Source: an uncultured Armatimonadota bacterium
GTDB taxonomy: Bacteria > Armatimonadota > Fimbriimonadia > Fimbriimonadales > Fimbriimonadaceae
Assembly: GCA_903904815.1 (NCBI GenBank)
Contig: CAIVDU010000069.1
Location: forward strand, 1 to 64,000
Reading direction: 5' to 3'
DNA length: 64,000 bases
How positions within the stretch are numbered: position 1 is the stretch's first letter; every line of letters starts with the position of its first letter. This document shows positions 33,780-41,688 of the stretch, in pieces. Made by a program: the position numbers and the translations under genes. Below the pieces are notes generated by a model that made no database searches, was not told where the DNA came from, and saw nothing but the letters and a program-made list of their open reading frames with translations.

Positions 33780-36152
33780 TTAGTTAGGATACAGCTGGGA
33801 AGTGGGCACGAGTTGGAAGGGGATGCCGGGAGATGCCCAGAACAACTGGAGCAGCGATCCGCCACCACCTTGGAAGTACTTGATGTCGATCGTGTAGGTT
33901 TGACCGGCTGTGAAGTTGACGGTTGTCGCGTCGTACGTCGAACCGTGGCTGTTCCAATCATTGATCAAAAGCTGACCGTTAATGTACACCCGCACTCCGT
34001 CGTCCGAATTCGTGGTCAGCGTGTACGCTCCAGTCGTCTCTGCTTGGATGTGGCCGGTCCACTCACCCGCCCAATTCGAACCGCCCACGCCTGAAATCGG
34101 GGATCCCCCGTTCCAGTTGAAGTTAATTTGGGAATCGAGTTCGGTCGCAGTGGGCATTCCGCCGGGATTCTGAGATCCATCGAAATAGGCGCCGAAAAGT
34201 CCGGTTCCATTCCCAATCACGCCGTTGACCAAATAGTCCTTTTCCACGACGGAACTGGCGCCACCCCCGTTAATGAAGGCTCTCGCCTTAAGCGTGGTGC
34301 TGGTCGTCAGCGTGAAGGGACCATTGTAGAGCGTCGATGTCGCCGTGGGAGTCGATCCGTCGGTGGTGTACCGAATCGTCGCTCCGGACGTCGAGTCGGT
34401 GATCGTGACCTGAACCGAACCACTGTAGTTCCCGCTGTCGGGTGTCACGGAGGGAGTGGCCGCCCAGCGACCGAGTCCAAACACTCCGACTGAATTCGCA
34501 GTCCCTACAAAGACCTTTCCATTGGCGATCGTGGGGACCGCGAACTTCACAGCGCCGCCCAGGGTGTCACGACCGTTTGTTGCGCTACTGTCGTAGAGCT
34601 GGTTGGCAAGGTTTGTCGCGTCGTAAGCGTGTAGGATGGCCTGAGTTCCATTTCCGTAGCCGTCCGTTTGAATGGCCCACACAATGCCGTTCGAATTGCC
34701 GTTTGAAGAAATGCTCGGTGTCGGTCCAGGGTAACCGAATATGGTTGGCGTATAGCTCGTGGGTGAGGTGGAAGTGAACCGCCCGTTCGCAATCGGGAAC
34801 GCAACGATCGAAGAATCGACTGGACCGTAATAAATCGTGTTGTTGAAGAAGGCTGGGGCGCCCCAGATACCACCCATCACGTATGGAAGCTCCTGCTCCA
34901 CGTGATCTGTGCCGCTGTAATGGCCCAAATTCGCCGTGTTCAGGAGATAGATCGTGCCTTCCTTGCCCGACTGGACAAGCAAGTTCTTATGGGTAGTTCC
35001 TCCTGCGCTCGGTGGCAAAAGCATCACGCCGCCCGATCCAAGGTCCGCATCGTAGTCGTCAAGGTTGAGCTGATTCGATGGCGCGAAGTAGTCCTTAATC
35101 GCCAGCGGACTGTTCTGCACGCGAACAATGGCGTCTCCGTAAGAGCCGTTCGACGTGTTGAAGGTTCCGTTGCCGGTGGCGAAGAAGACGTTCACGCCGT
35201 CGCTTGCCGGACCAGCGCCGCCTTGCCAGATGCCACCTGCCGCAATCGGGTAACCGCTGATATCGGTTCGCCCGTTCGGGGTCGTGTTCAGGATTCCCAA
35301 AAGTTGCATCCGGTCCGCGTCATACGCGAACACCCAACCGTGATAAGGGCCGTTGTCACCATGGGAAGCGAACGTGACGTAAAGTGTATTGGGTTGAACT
35401 ACTGGAACCAACCCTCCTTTGAGGGCGGGCGCGATCATGCTGATGGGCTGAACAAGCAGAAGAGCCGCGCGCGCATGCTGGATCAGAGGATCGAAGGTGA
35501 CAAATCCGTTGACCGCGGCATCGCCGGTACCGGCCACCTTGCCCGCAATGACCACGGGACCGCCCAGTTGCTCAGAACCATTGGCCGCCGAAATCGCATG
35601 CAGCTTCTGAGTGTAGATTGGGGTTCCGTTGGTGGCAAAGGTCTTGACCTTGGAGACCACGTAAATGATCGGAACCTGCCCTGTTCGAATCGAGATCACC
35701 GGGGTGCTGGTGATGCCGATCTCATTCGTGATGTCGCCACTGCCGGTATCGCCATTCGGTACAGAAGCTCCGAAATTGACGTGCCAGAGGGGCTGTGCAT
35801 TAGGACCCGTGTTGGTGTCCGAATCGAAGGCGTAGAGCGAATTGTGCTCAGTCGCAACGAACACCACGTTATGGACGCCCTTTCCGGGAATATTCAGGGC
35901 GGACAGATAGAGCGGCTGCGCGTAGACCTGCCCGTCGACGGGCAGGCTAAAAAGGAGCCCAAATCTGGACGGAACCACCGACGTTGGGCTCAATGCGGTT
36001 TCATACGCGTTTAAGCCCGTTCGTAAATTGTCGTTGTGGTAAGTCGAGACATGGATCTGAGCGGATGCGACCGTAACCAACACCGCAAGGGTTGCGCCGA
36101 CTCCGGCACGCAAGACGTTTGCTAACTTCGAAAACATCGGTAACGCCATCAT
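33780..36152 (-). CDS. Secreted PQQ-type propeller protein with chitobiase-like and PA14 domains (790 aa)
   Basis: A signal peptide (VLRAGVGATLAVLVTVASAQ) leads into VSTYHNDNLRTGLNAYETAL and FGLLFSLPVDGQVYAQPLYL, the usual start of a bacterial quinoprotein-like eight-bladed propeller that runs to about residue 550. Next comes a chitobiase/hexosaminidase C-terminal-type domain with VQVTITDSTSGATIRYTTDG and STPTATSTLYNGPFTL. The C-terminus is a PA14 domain (FGAYFDGSQNPGG, SDDGVRVYINGQLLINDW, GQTYTIDIKYFQGGGGS), a carbohydrate-binding module. The whole looks like an exported glycan-binding protein; PQQ binding or enzyme activity is not shown. Start: two adjacent ATGs at 36152 and 36149; no Shine-Dalgarno; an upstream extension to 36347 is not supported. 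Confidence 0.88.
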   Translation of the reverse strand: MMALPMFSKLANVLRAGVGATLAVLVTVASAQIHVSTYHNDNLRTGLNAYETALSPTSVVPSRFGLLFSLPVDGQVYAQPLYLSALNIPGKGVHNVVFVATEHNSLYAFDSDTNTGPNAQPLWHVNFGASVPNGDTGSGDITNEIGITSTPVISIRTGQVPIIYVVSKVKTFATNGTPIYTQKLHAISAANGSEQLGGPVVIAGKVAGTGDAAVNGFVTFDPLIQHARAALLLVQPISMIAPALKGGLVPVVQPNTLYVTFASHGDNGPYHGWVFAYDADRMQLLGILNTTPNGRTDISGYPIAAGGIWQGGAGPASDGVNVFFATGNGTFNTSNGSYGDAIVRVQNSPLAIKDYFAPSNQLNLDDYDADLGSGGVMLLPPSAGGTTHKNLLVQSGKEGTIYLLNTANLGHYSGTDHVEQELPYVMGGIWGAPAFFNNTIYYGPVDSSIVAFPIANGRFTSTSPTSYTPTIFGYPGPTPSISSNGNSNGIVWAIQTDGYGNGTQAILHAYDATNLANQLYDSSATNGRDTLGGAVKFAVPTIANGKVFVGTANSVGVFGLGRWAATPSVTPDSGNYSGSVQVTITDSTSGATIRYTTDGSTPTATSTLYNGPFTLTTSTTLKARAFINGGGASSVVEKDYLVNGVIGNGTGLFGAYFDGSQNPGGMPTATELDSQINFNWNGGSPISGVGGSNWAGEWTGHIQAETTGAYTLTTNSDDGVRVYINGQLLINDWNSHGSTYDATTVNFTAGQTYTIDIKYFQGGGGSLLQLFWASPGIPFQLVPTSQLYPN

Positions 36153-36293
36153 AAACCAACACCAGATATACAGGCAAATGTAGTTAAGGAATGTTGATTC
36201 AAAGTAATTGGTTGGAAATTTCGACAATTCCCGCCACTTGGGGGAGCGGAGAGCCAGAACCAGCGCGGCTCGCTCGGTCAGTCGCAGGTGGGG

Positions 36294-36299
36294 CATAAT
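36294..36299 (+). promoter_or_regulatory. Candidate -10 box (CATAAT) of a leaderless gene
   Basis: CATAAT is 6 nt before the ATG at 36306, with no Shine-Dalgarno. Confidence 0.45.
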
Positions 36300-36305
36300 T
36301 CGCCC

Positions 36306-37460
36306 ATGCTCTTCCTCGCCGCCATTCTTGCCGTGAACAGCCTTCAAGTTGGCGAGAAACTACCGGCGGAGCATCCGGTGCTGCCCCAGTTCTATCGACC
36401 GCCCAGTCATGGCCCCACGCTGGTGGAACTTTCAACGAGGGTCAAGGTCGGAAGCAAGACTGCCGGTTCGAGTGGTACGGTGACGCTCCCAATTCCAAGC
36501 GAGTATTCCGGTCAGACAACCATAGAATTCAGAGTGGATTGCGTTCCAAACACCGCCCTGAAGTCTTGGCGGATCGCGGACCGTAACGAGGGCATCAACC
36601 GGGCGGTGCAAATCTCGGTCTCTCCCGGCCCAGAAGGGGCTGTGGTCTCCTTTTCCGCCCGCGTTCTGGCGCCAGGATTTGAAGTCGTCCGGACGCAGCG
36701 AAGGGATTTCAAGGACTGGCTTAACCCTTCCCTGTGCGTGCAATCCAAAGACTCCGAGATCCTGGAGCTTGCGCACAAACTCAGTGTAGATAAGCCACAG
36801 AGGTCGACTTTTGTGGACCGCGTTGTTACGTGGGTGGCAACGAACCACAAGGGTCAGTTCGTTGCGTCCGGAGACTCCGATGCGCTGAGTTCCCTCCAGT
36901 CCGGCGGAGACTGCTTGGCCAGGGCAAACCTGTGTGCCGCGATCTTGAGATCAGTGGGAATTCCTGCCCGGACCATCGCTTACTTCCCAACCTGGGCGGA
37001 TGGATTAGAGGCACAATGGTGGCTTACCGAGTATGGAACTGACCAGGAGAACTGGGAAATGGTCGATCCAACTGTTGGCATCCATCGCCCGGTGAGGAAC
37101 AGCGCGATTGTGCTGGCCATACCTTCCGTGCAAGACGAGAATCGCTCAACAAGCAAAGAAGTGCCTCTGGGAGTGAATGGCCCATTGGGCACGACACCTT
37201 CAATTTCGCCTGAACTGGAGTGGCTATCGAACGAAGTAGGCAAACGCCTTTCGTCGATCCACCTGATCCGGACATTCCGGCCCCAAAGCGGCGCCAAGCT
37301 CATGACGAGCGCGTATCGAAGGTGCCAGAAAGTAATGCAATCTGGGCGCGCCGGTCTGCCTGAATGGTTCGATGAGTCCGCGTTCAACTCAGCACTCGCG
37401 CTAGGACCGAACAACCTTGCCTTGTTCATGGACGGTCGCCCAACACTCCCCCATCATTGA
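36306..37460 (+). CDS. Exported transglutaminase-like protein (384 aa)
   Basis: A short hydrophobic N-terminus (MLFLAAILAVNSLQVG) precedes a beta-rich N-terminal domain and then a transglutaminase-like core: the Cys is in SGGDCLARANLCAAILRSVG, followed by IPARTIAYFP, and the third catalytic position is the Asp of WEMVDPT. The expected His is in an HAW.E-type strand, but here the strand reads AQWWLTEYG, with Gln at the His position. The protein may therefore be inactive as a protease/transglutaminase, or use another residue. The last 35 bases overlap the convergent gene. A transglutaminase-like family call is firm; activity is doubtful. Confidence 0.8.
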   Translation: MLFLAAILAVNSLQVGEKLPAEHPVLPQFYRPPSHGPTLVELSTRVKVGSKTAGSSGTVTLPIPSEYSGQTTIEFRVDCVPNTALKSWRIADRNEGINRAVQISVSPGPEGAVVSFSARVLAPGFEVVRTQRRDFKDWLNPSLCVQSKDSEILELAHKLSVDKPQRSTFVDRVVTWVATNHKGQFVASGDSDALSSLQSGGDCLARANLCAAILRSVGIPARTIAYFPTWADGLEAQWWLTEYGTDQENWEMVDPTVGIHRPVRNSAIVLAIPSVQDENRSTSKEVPLGVNGPLGTTPSISPELEWLSNEVGKRLSSIHLIRTFRPQSGAKLMTSAYRRCQKVMQSGRAGLPEWFDESAFNSALALGPNNLALFMDGRPTLPHH

Positions 37461-38556
37461 GGCAGTCTTTAGCCCGGATCTGAGTAAGCCCCACTAGGTT
37501 CCACTTACCGCTTCCTCTCACAAACTTGAGCGTAATATCGGGTGTTCCCGGTGCGTGGATGCCGTCGTTCCAAACCGAAAGCGTATGGCACTCGGGGTGG
37601 CCTTGGGTGCCGACGCAACAAACGCTGATCTTTCGGCTGAGCAGTTTCCAAAGCGTCGCGTGACATGCCTTTGGAACCGACGCATGAAATGCACGGCGCT
37701 GATGCGTCTGGACAAGACTAGCCAGACGTTCTAGTTCCGAAACCGGGGTGGGAATGAGCCGAAACGCCAACTTCTTCACGTGATTGCCCTGAACGACCCA
37801 AGTCTGGTCATAGCGTAGCAGCGGGCCGCTTTGGGATTGAGCCAAATGCTCAGGGTAGACCTGCATCGTTGCCACCACCACGTTCGGGTCAACTTCTCCG
37901 TTGCGACGTAAGAAGTGAGTTCCAGGAATCGAACTGCGCTGCTGCGCAGCTTGAACGGTCGTGATCACTGTCCATTTTCCGCGGTCGAGCTTATAGATCC
38001 TGGCGATGGGCCAGTCCCAATTGCCTCCGTTCGTGGCCCATCCGCAGCGGATGATTCGGTCTCCGAATCGGTAGGCCTCTCCGCCGATCACGATGCCCCA
38101 ATCGACGCCGTCGGAACTCTTGTTTATTTCCGGTTCGAGTTCATCGAGCACCTGGACATAAACGCCGTCGTGCGATGGCCAAAACACGATGCTCTCAAGT
38201 CGCCCGCGAGAGGACCTTGTCGACTCGGAGGTGACCAAACCAATGCGGAATTCCGACGGACCAAACGAAGGCTGCCAATCCACTTTCGCCGCGTGGGAGC
38301 ACAACACGTCCTGGATCGCCAGATCAAACGCTTTTGATCCAAACTTAGTCCCACTTACTGTCTTCCGCAACGCCTCATCCAATCGCTCTGGGGCATCCGG
38401 TTGGGTGATGCAAACTGCAACAAGCGGGAGGAGCCATATCAAGTTCTGACAACCCCGGAAGGAGAGCGCCAAGATCATCGCGCAGGCGGCGAGACAGAGT
38501 CCACCCAAAATGACAGTTGTATGTGCGCCATCCTTAGATGGAGTGGCCATACCCAT
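37426..38556 (-). CDS. Hypothetical membrane-anchored protein (376 aa)
   Basis: No family recognised. Two close hydrophobic segments at the N-terminus (HTTVILGGLCLAACAMILAL and LIWLLPLVAVCI) look like a hairpin anchor or signal region. The remaining 320 residues seem extracytoplasmic and beta-rich, with Trp-anchored strands (DGVDWGIVIGGEAYRFGDR, RGKWTVITTVQAA) and several cysteines (SVCCVGTQGHPECHTLSVW). The C-terminus is read antisense to the end of the transglutaminase-like gene (35-nt overlap). A CATACT hexamer stands 7 nt before the ATG. Confidence 0.65.
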   Translation of the reverse strand: MGMATPSKDGAHTTVILGGLCLAACAMILALSFRGCQNLIWLLPLVAVCITQPDAPERLDEALRKTVSGTKFGSKAFDLAIQDVLCSHAAKVDWQPSFGPSEFRIGLVTSESTRSSRGRLESIVFWPSHDGVYVQVLDELEPEINKSSDGVDWGIVIGGEAYRFGDRIIRCGWATNGGNWDWPIARIYKLDRGKWTVITTVQAAQQRSSIPGTHFLRRNGEVDPNVVVATMQVYPEHLAQSQSGPLLRYDQTWVVQGNHVKKLAFRLIPTPVSELERLASLVQTHQRRAFHASVPKACHATLWKLLSRKISVCCVGTQGHPECHTLSVWNDGIHAPGTPDITLKFVRGSGKWNLVGLTQIRAKDCLNDGGVLGDRP

Positions 38557-38563
38557 ACATTGT

Positions 38564-38569
38564 CTGGAG
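38564..38569 (-). promoter_or_regulatory. Candidate -10 box (CATACT) of a leaderless gene
   Basis: CATACT is 7 nt before the ATG at 38556, with no Shine-Dalgarno. Confidence 0.4.
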
Positions 38570-38797
38570 TATGAACTGCTAACTCAAGCCACCCAAACCG
38601 TGTCCTTAAAACCCACTACACGGAGCAGAATTCGAACTTATAGCACGGAGGATGTCCGACGTCTGGGCAAGTCATTCACCACCTTTCAAACCTGGGGCTG
38701 AGCGAAATCACCAGCCCAACTGCAGTCGTAGATCGTCTCGACTTGAAGCGCCGAGATTCCCTCTCCGGGGGGATCCGCCCTATACTAAGCAAGTCCC

Positions 38798-39268
38798 ATG
38801 GATTCCCTGACTGGCATCCACCCTGTTGAAGTCCCCGATAGCTTGGCGGCGGGGTCTGTGCGGCTCGAGTTTTCTGAATTCATTCCCGCGAGCGAGCTAC
38901 TTGGATTGGCGCCACGATATATCTTCAAGGTGCTCAATCTTGGCGGGATTGCTGTCGGGTACATCACCTTTCGTCCAGGTGACAGTTGGCATATCCAGTT
39001 TGCCGCCGGGCATATTGGCTACAGAATTGACAAAGAGTTTCGGGGGCACGGGTATGCCTACTTCGCCTGCAAAGCACTCGAACCTTTCATTCGAAGCCAA
39101 TACTCCCGGGTCATTCTCACGACCAGCCCGACGAACGCTGCGTCGATAAAGACGATTGAAAGACTTGGCGCGACCTTTCTAGAAATAATCGAGATCCCCG
39201 AGGATGACCCGGCTTTCGCATCAGGCGACCTCAGACGTCGACGTTACGAATGGGAACTCTCAAGCTAG
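38798..39268 (+). CDS. GNAT-family N-acetyltransferase, RimJ/RimL type (156 aa)
   Basis: Single-domain acetyltransferase. The RimJ/RimL-like pattern is visible: a beta strand GGIAVGYITFRP, then AAGHIGYRIDKEFRGHGYAY with the acetyl-CoA pyrophosphate-binding loop (RGHGY), and TSPTNAASIKTIERLGATFL, the NxxSxxxxEkLGF-type closing motif. Target could be a protein N-terminus, an antibiotic or a small metabolite. A TATACT hexamer lies 11 nt upstream of the ATG. Isolated gene, no clear operon. Confidence 0.82.
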   Translation: MDSLTGIHPVEVPDSLAAGSVRLEFSEFIPASELLGLAPRYIFKVLNLGGIAVGYITFRPGDSWHIQFAAGHIGYRIDKEFRGHGYAYFACKALEPFIRSQYSRVILTTSPTNAASIKTIERLGATFLEIIEIPEDDPAFASGDLRRRRYEWELSS

Positions 39269-39269
39269 A

Positions 39270-39369
39270 AGTGAAGCGTTCCTGGCAGTGACCATAGGAA
39301 ATCTTTGGCGAAGTTTCGAACCACCTCCCAGTCGGTAAGTTCATGGTTTTTGGTCGTCACGGAATCTAG
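39270..39369 (-). pseudogene. Duplicated flavodoxin C-terminal segment, in frame after the stop codon
   Basis: Directly after the TAG stop of the flavodoxin gene the same frame continues LDSVTTKNHELTDWEVVRNF and AKDFL..., then stops. This repeats the gene's own C-terminal motif DHELTDWIAVDRFAQEF with changes. The downstream copy is even closer to the form TDWEAVRxFAEDF common in this flavodoxin family. It looks like a tandem duplication (or in-frame insertion) followed by drift, with one unit now outside the coding region. Confidence 0.6.
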
Positions 39370-39951
39370 CTACAGCATGTACACCTGGGCTGGCGCTGTC
39401 GTCCCGAGGAGGCATACATCGACAAACTCCTGGGCAAAGCGATCCACCGCGATCCAATCGGTGAGTTCGTGGTCGACTCGAGTGTCGGTTGGACCGGAGG
39501 CGGAGGCAGAAATCCGCTTCATGATCCATCTCTCCAAGAATCCGTATTGCGTGAAGTTCAGAGCGCCAATCAAACTCACCGTAAGTCGGGGCTTCAGCCC
39601 AGTTCGATCCAGAGCGTTTCCGATCTGGTGCATATCCTCGATTCGTGCCTCTGGCTTTGTATCCGCCGCGTTGAGACTGACGGTGAATAGGGCGGTCGGC
39701 TTGACGTTCAACGTCTGAAGGTGAGTCTTGGTCCACTGGATCAGGCGAGACGGCAGTTGGCCGCGATAGACGGGTCCGCCCACAATCACTGCATCGAACC
39801 GCTCAACCGACATCGTGGATACATCTTCGTCCGACTTCACTTGGTACAGATGAACCGAGAAGCCTCGATCCAAGAGTGAAGTTTTTACACGATTCGCAAT
39901 CTTGATAGTTTGGCCGTGTTTCGTGGCAATGACGATGGCGATCCGCTTCAT
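39370..39951 (-). CDS. Flavodoxin-like protein of the HemG type (193 aa)
   Basis: FMN-binding flavodoxin fold. The phosphate-binding loop is IATKHGQTIKIANRV near the N-terminus, the second FMN loop is VIVGGPVYRGQLPSRL and the third is VSLNAADTKPEARIEDM. The FLERWIMKRI helix and terminal ELTDW motif are those of menaquinone-dependent protoporphyrinogen oxidase (HemG) and related flavodoxins, so it may oxidise protoporphyrinogen IX, but many members have other roles. A good Shine-Dalgarno (AAGGAACC) precedes the ATG. The C-terminus seems to have been duplicated (see the segment immediately downstream). Confidence 0.8.
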   Translation of the reverse strand: MKRIAIVIATKHGQTIKIANRVKTSLLDRGFSVHLYQVKSDEDVSTMSVERFDAVIVGGPVYRGQLPSRLIQWTKTHLQTLNVKPTALFTVSLNAADTKPEARIEDMHQIGNALDRTGLKPRLTVSLIGALNFTQYGFLERWIMKRISASASGPTDTRVDHELTDWIAVDRFAQEFVDVCLLGTTAPAQVYML

Positions 39952-40554
39952 GGTTCCTTCCCTTTTTGCATCATCCGTTTGGCTAAAACCCAGGCTCTTG
40001 AAGAGCTGAAAGTCTCAAGAGTATTGGAAGAAGGGACGGTATGAAACTCAATGTCGGCTAGTCAGACACCCCCGCGCCGCGCACGACGATAGAGTTGCTA
40101 ACGATCTCTCTGACGACAAGGGCTTGGGGATGTTCTGAGCGATCTCCTGAATGGCGCCCCGTAAACGAGGTCATATTCGAACTCTCCAGCACCCTCTGGT
40201 TACCGATGGGACCGAATTTGGCGGTAGCCGGTGGTTCTAGGTCAGAGATTCTGATGACGCCAAGACGCATTCAACCTGGGCCATCTGGAAACCCCCACAG
40301 CTACCCACTCCGACCTTCGAACCGCGGATAAAGTATGCACACTTGGCCTGTTTGCCGATAGTCCAGGTTTTCGTGGACACCTGAGGCCTTTCGAGTCCGC
40401 CGCGTCAGGTTTGCTCCCTCTTCGCCTTGGCCTCACCGAATATCAATTCCCCTTCCGGTTCGATTCCCGCGTCCACCCTTTCGCTGACAAGGAATCGCGG
40501 ACTGTCGCAAACGTATTGCAGAGACGTACTCTTAAGGAACAAGGGAGATTGAAA
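39952..40554. other. Long intergenic stretch without recognised features
   Basis: About 600 bases between the divergent flavodoxin and universal stress protein genes. Short open frames occur on both strands, but none has protein-like composition or a ribosome-binding site, and I see no strong hairpin, repeat or RNA motif. Both flanking genes have good Shine-Dalgarno sequences, so their leaders may extend into this region. Confidence 0.5.
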
Positions 40555-41388
40555 ATGAAAGCGATTGTTGGCATCGATAGCGAAGGTCACTATCTGTCCG
40601 TATTACATTTACTGTCTCGCCTCGGATTCAATGAACCGAGCGCTGAGTTAGTGCACGTCGAAGAGGTGATGATTCGAGCCGGAGCTGGGGTTGCCCCATT
40701 CTCCATCGATACCCGAAGCATTGATTCAGCCCGTAGAGACTTCAGTGAAAAGCTCTTGAAACGTGCGAGAGGGGAAGCCGAGCTCGTTGGAATCGAGTCC
40801 ACCACCCTCTACTGTCTCGGACATCCGGTAGAGACCCTGATGGACCGTGCTGGAGCCTTAAGCGCAGAGCTCGTTGCCGTCGGCTCAACTCACAAATCAG
40901 CCTACGGAGCACTGTTTCTGGGAAGTGTCGGGCGCGGACTCACGGTGGGCGCACACCAGTCAGTGCTGATCTCAAAGCAAGAGTTCTTTCCTTCTGGCCC
41001 GCTGACCTGCGTCTTCGCGACCGATGGATCCGACTACGCTGACGACTGCCTCCGACTGCTTGCCCGTTGGCGCCCATCTGGAATCAAACACTTAGCCGTG
41101 CTTACGGCTGTGGACAAGTTGGAGAATGGCCAACCACCTAAGGCGATCAAAACCCACGTCGACTCGTTGGTGAGCCACCTTTGTGACGAAGGATTCTCGG
41201 CCAAGGGCCACGTTGTCGAGGGATCTCCGCGAGAAGCGATCGACGCGATGATGGAATCGACTCATGCCGATCTTCTGATCATGGGCGCTCAGGGCCACGG
41301 CGTCATCGAGAGGCTTTTCGTCGGCAGCCATTCGCTTCAAGAAGTGGTGGGTTCCCGCCACTCGATCCTGTTGCTCCGGAAGGCTTGA
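40555..41388 (+). CDS. Tandem universal stress protein (277 aa)
   Basis: Two UspA-type alpha/beta domains in one chain. The first is degenerate (MKAIVGIDSEGHYLSVLHLL, with AELVAVGSTHKSAYGALFLG and SVGRGLTVGAHQSVL). The second keeps the ATP-binding pattern: CVFATDGSDYADDCLRLL, then ADLLIMGAQGHGVIERLFVG and SHSLQEVVGSRHSILLLR, in which G-2x-G-9x-G(S/T) is recognisable as GAQGHG...GSHS. The ATG at 40555 follows AAGGGAG with good spacing; an in-frame start at 40411 is not supported. Probably stress- or energy-state-responsive; no partner gene is adjacent. Confidence 0.88.
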   Translation: MKAIVGIDSEGHYLSVLHLLSRLGFNEPSAELVHVEEVMIRAGAGVAPFSIDTRSIDSARRDFSEKLLKRARGEAELVGIESTTLYCLGHPVETLMDRAGALSAELVAVGSTHKSAYGALFLGSVGRGLTVGAHQSVLISKQEFFPSGPLTCVFATDGSDYADDCLRLLARWRPSGIKHLAVLTAVDKLENGQPPKAIKTHVDSLVSHLCDEGFSAKGHVVEGSPREAIDAMMESTHADLLIMGAQGHGVIERLFVGSHSLQEVVGSRHSILLLRKA

Positions 41389-41418
41389 TCGGAGATTTTC
41401 TTGGCAGATCGTGGAAGA

Positions 41419-41688
41419 TCAACGCGACGGACCTTCTTGACGTGGCTCTGGCTCCGTGACCTTGAGGCTAAGCCCTAATTCGGTCGCATAGCGGAATAGT
41501 CGTTCCGCCTTCACCTTTGCCAGATAGCTAACCACGCGTGCTTTTGCTCGCTCCAAGACATGCTTCGGCGCCTCCTGACTTTCCTTCTTGTACACCGTCA
41601 GAATACAAAGCTTTTGATATCCGGGTCCGGACTGTCCAACGTAGAAATACCCCTCATGGAGTCTTGTCGGAGAGCTTTCCAAGCACAA
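41419..41688 (-). CDS. Hypothetical small protein (89 aa) overlapping the cyclase gene
   Basis: No family recognised. The frame reads as a soluble protein with a beta start (GYFYVGQSGPGYQKLCILTV) and a long basic helix (HVLERAKARVVSYLAKVKAE RLFRY with a break). It begins 35 nt inside the end of the nucleotide-cyclase gene. The start must be a TTG (41688 or 41682), as no ATG or GTG is in frame before the beta region; alternatively it is expressed as a frameshift extension of the cyclase. Protein-like composition and position at the end of the operon make it credible but not certain. Confidence 0.5.
   Translation of the reverse strand: MCLESSPTRLHEGYFYVGQSGPGYQKLCILTVYKKESQEAPKHVLERAKARVVSYLAKVKAERLFRYATELGLSLKVTEPEPRQEGPSR

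Noticed and set aside
33780-34200. PA14 domain as evidence of a toxin
   Set aside because: Here it follows a PQQ-type propeller and a chitobiase-like domain, the common context of carbohydrate-binding PA14 modules; no pore or toxin domain is present.
34902-36014. A 370-codon plus-strand open frame opposite the PA14 propeller gene
   Set aside because: It is rich in Arg/His/Asp with no domain, and lies wholly antisense to a clear multi-domain secreted protein. It is a codon-bias shadow.
38566-38585. GAACTGCTAACTC, similar to an arm of the dispersed element
   Set aside because: No opposite arm and no core sequence nearby; too short to call a copy.
38600-38660. A TTCGAA-containing segment that looks like a tRNA T-arm
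   Set aside because: The bases on either side do not pair into a 5-bp stem, and no acceptor, D or anticodon arm can be built.
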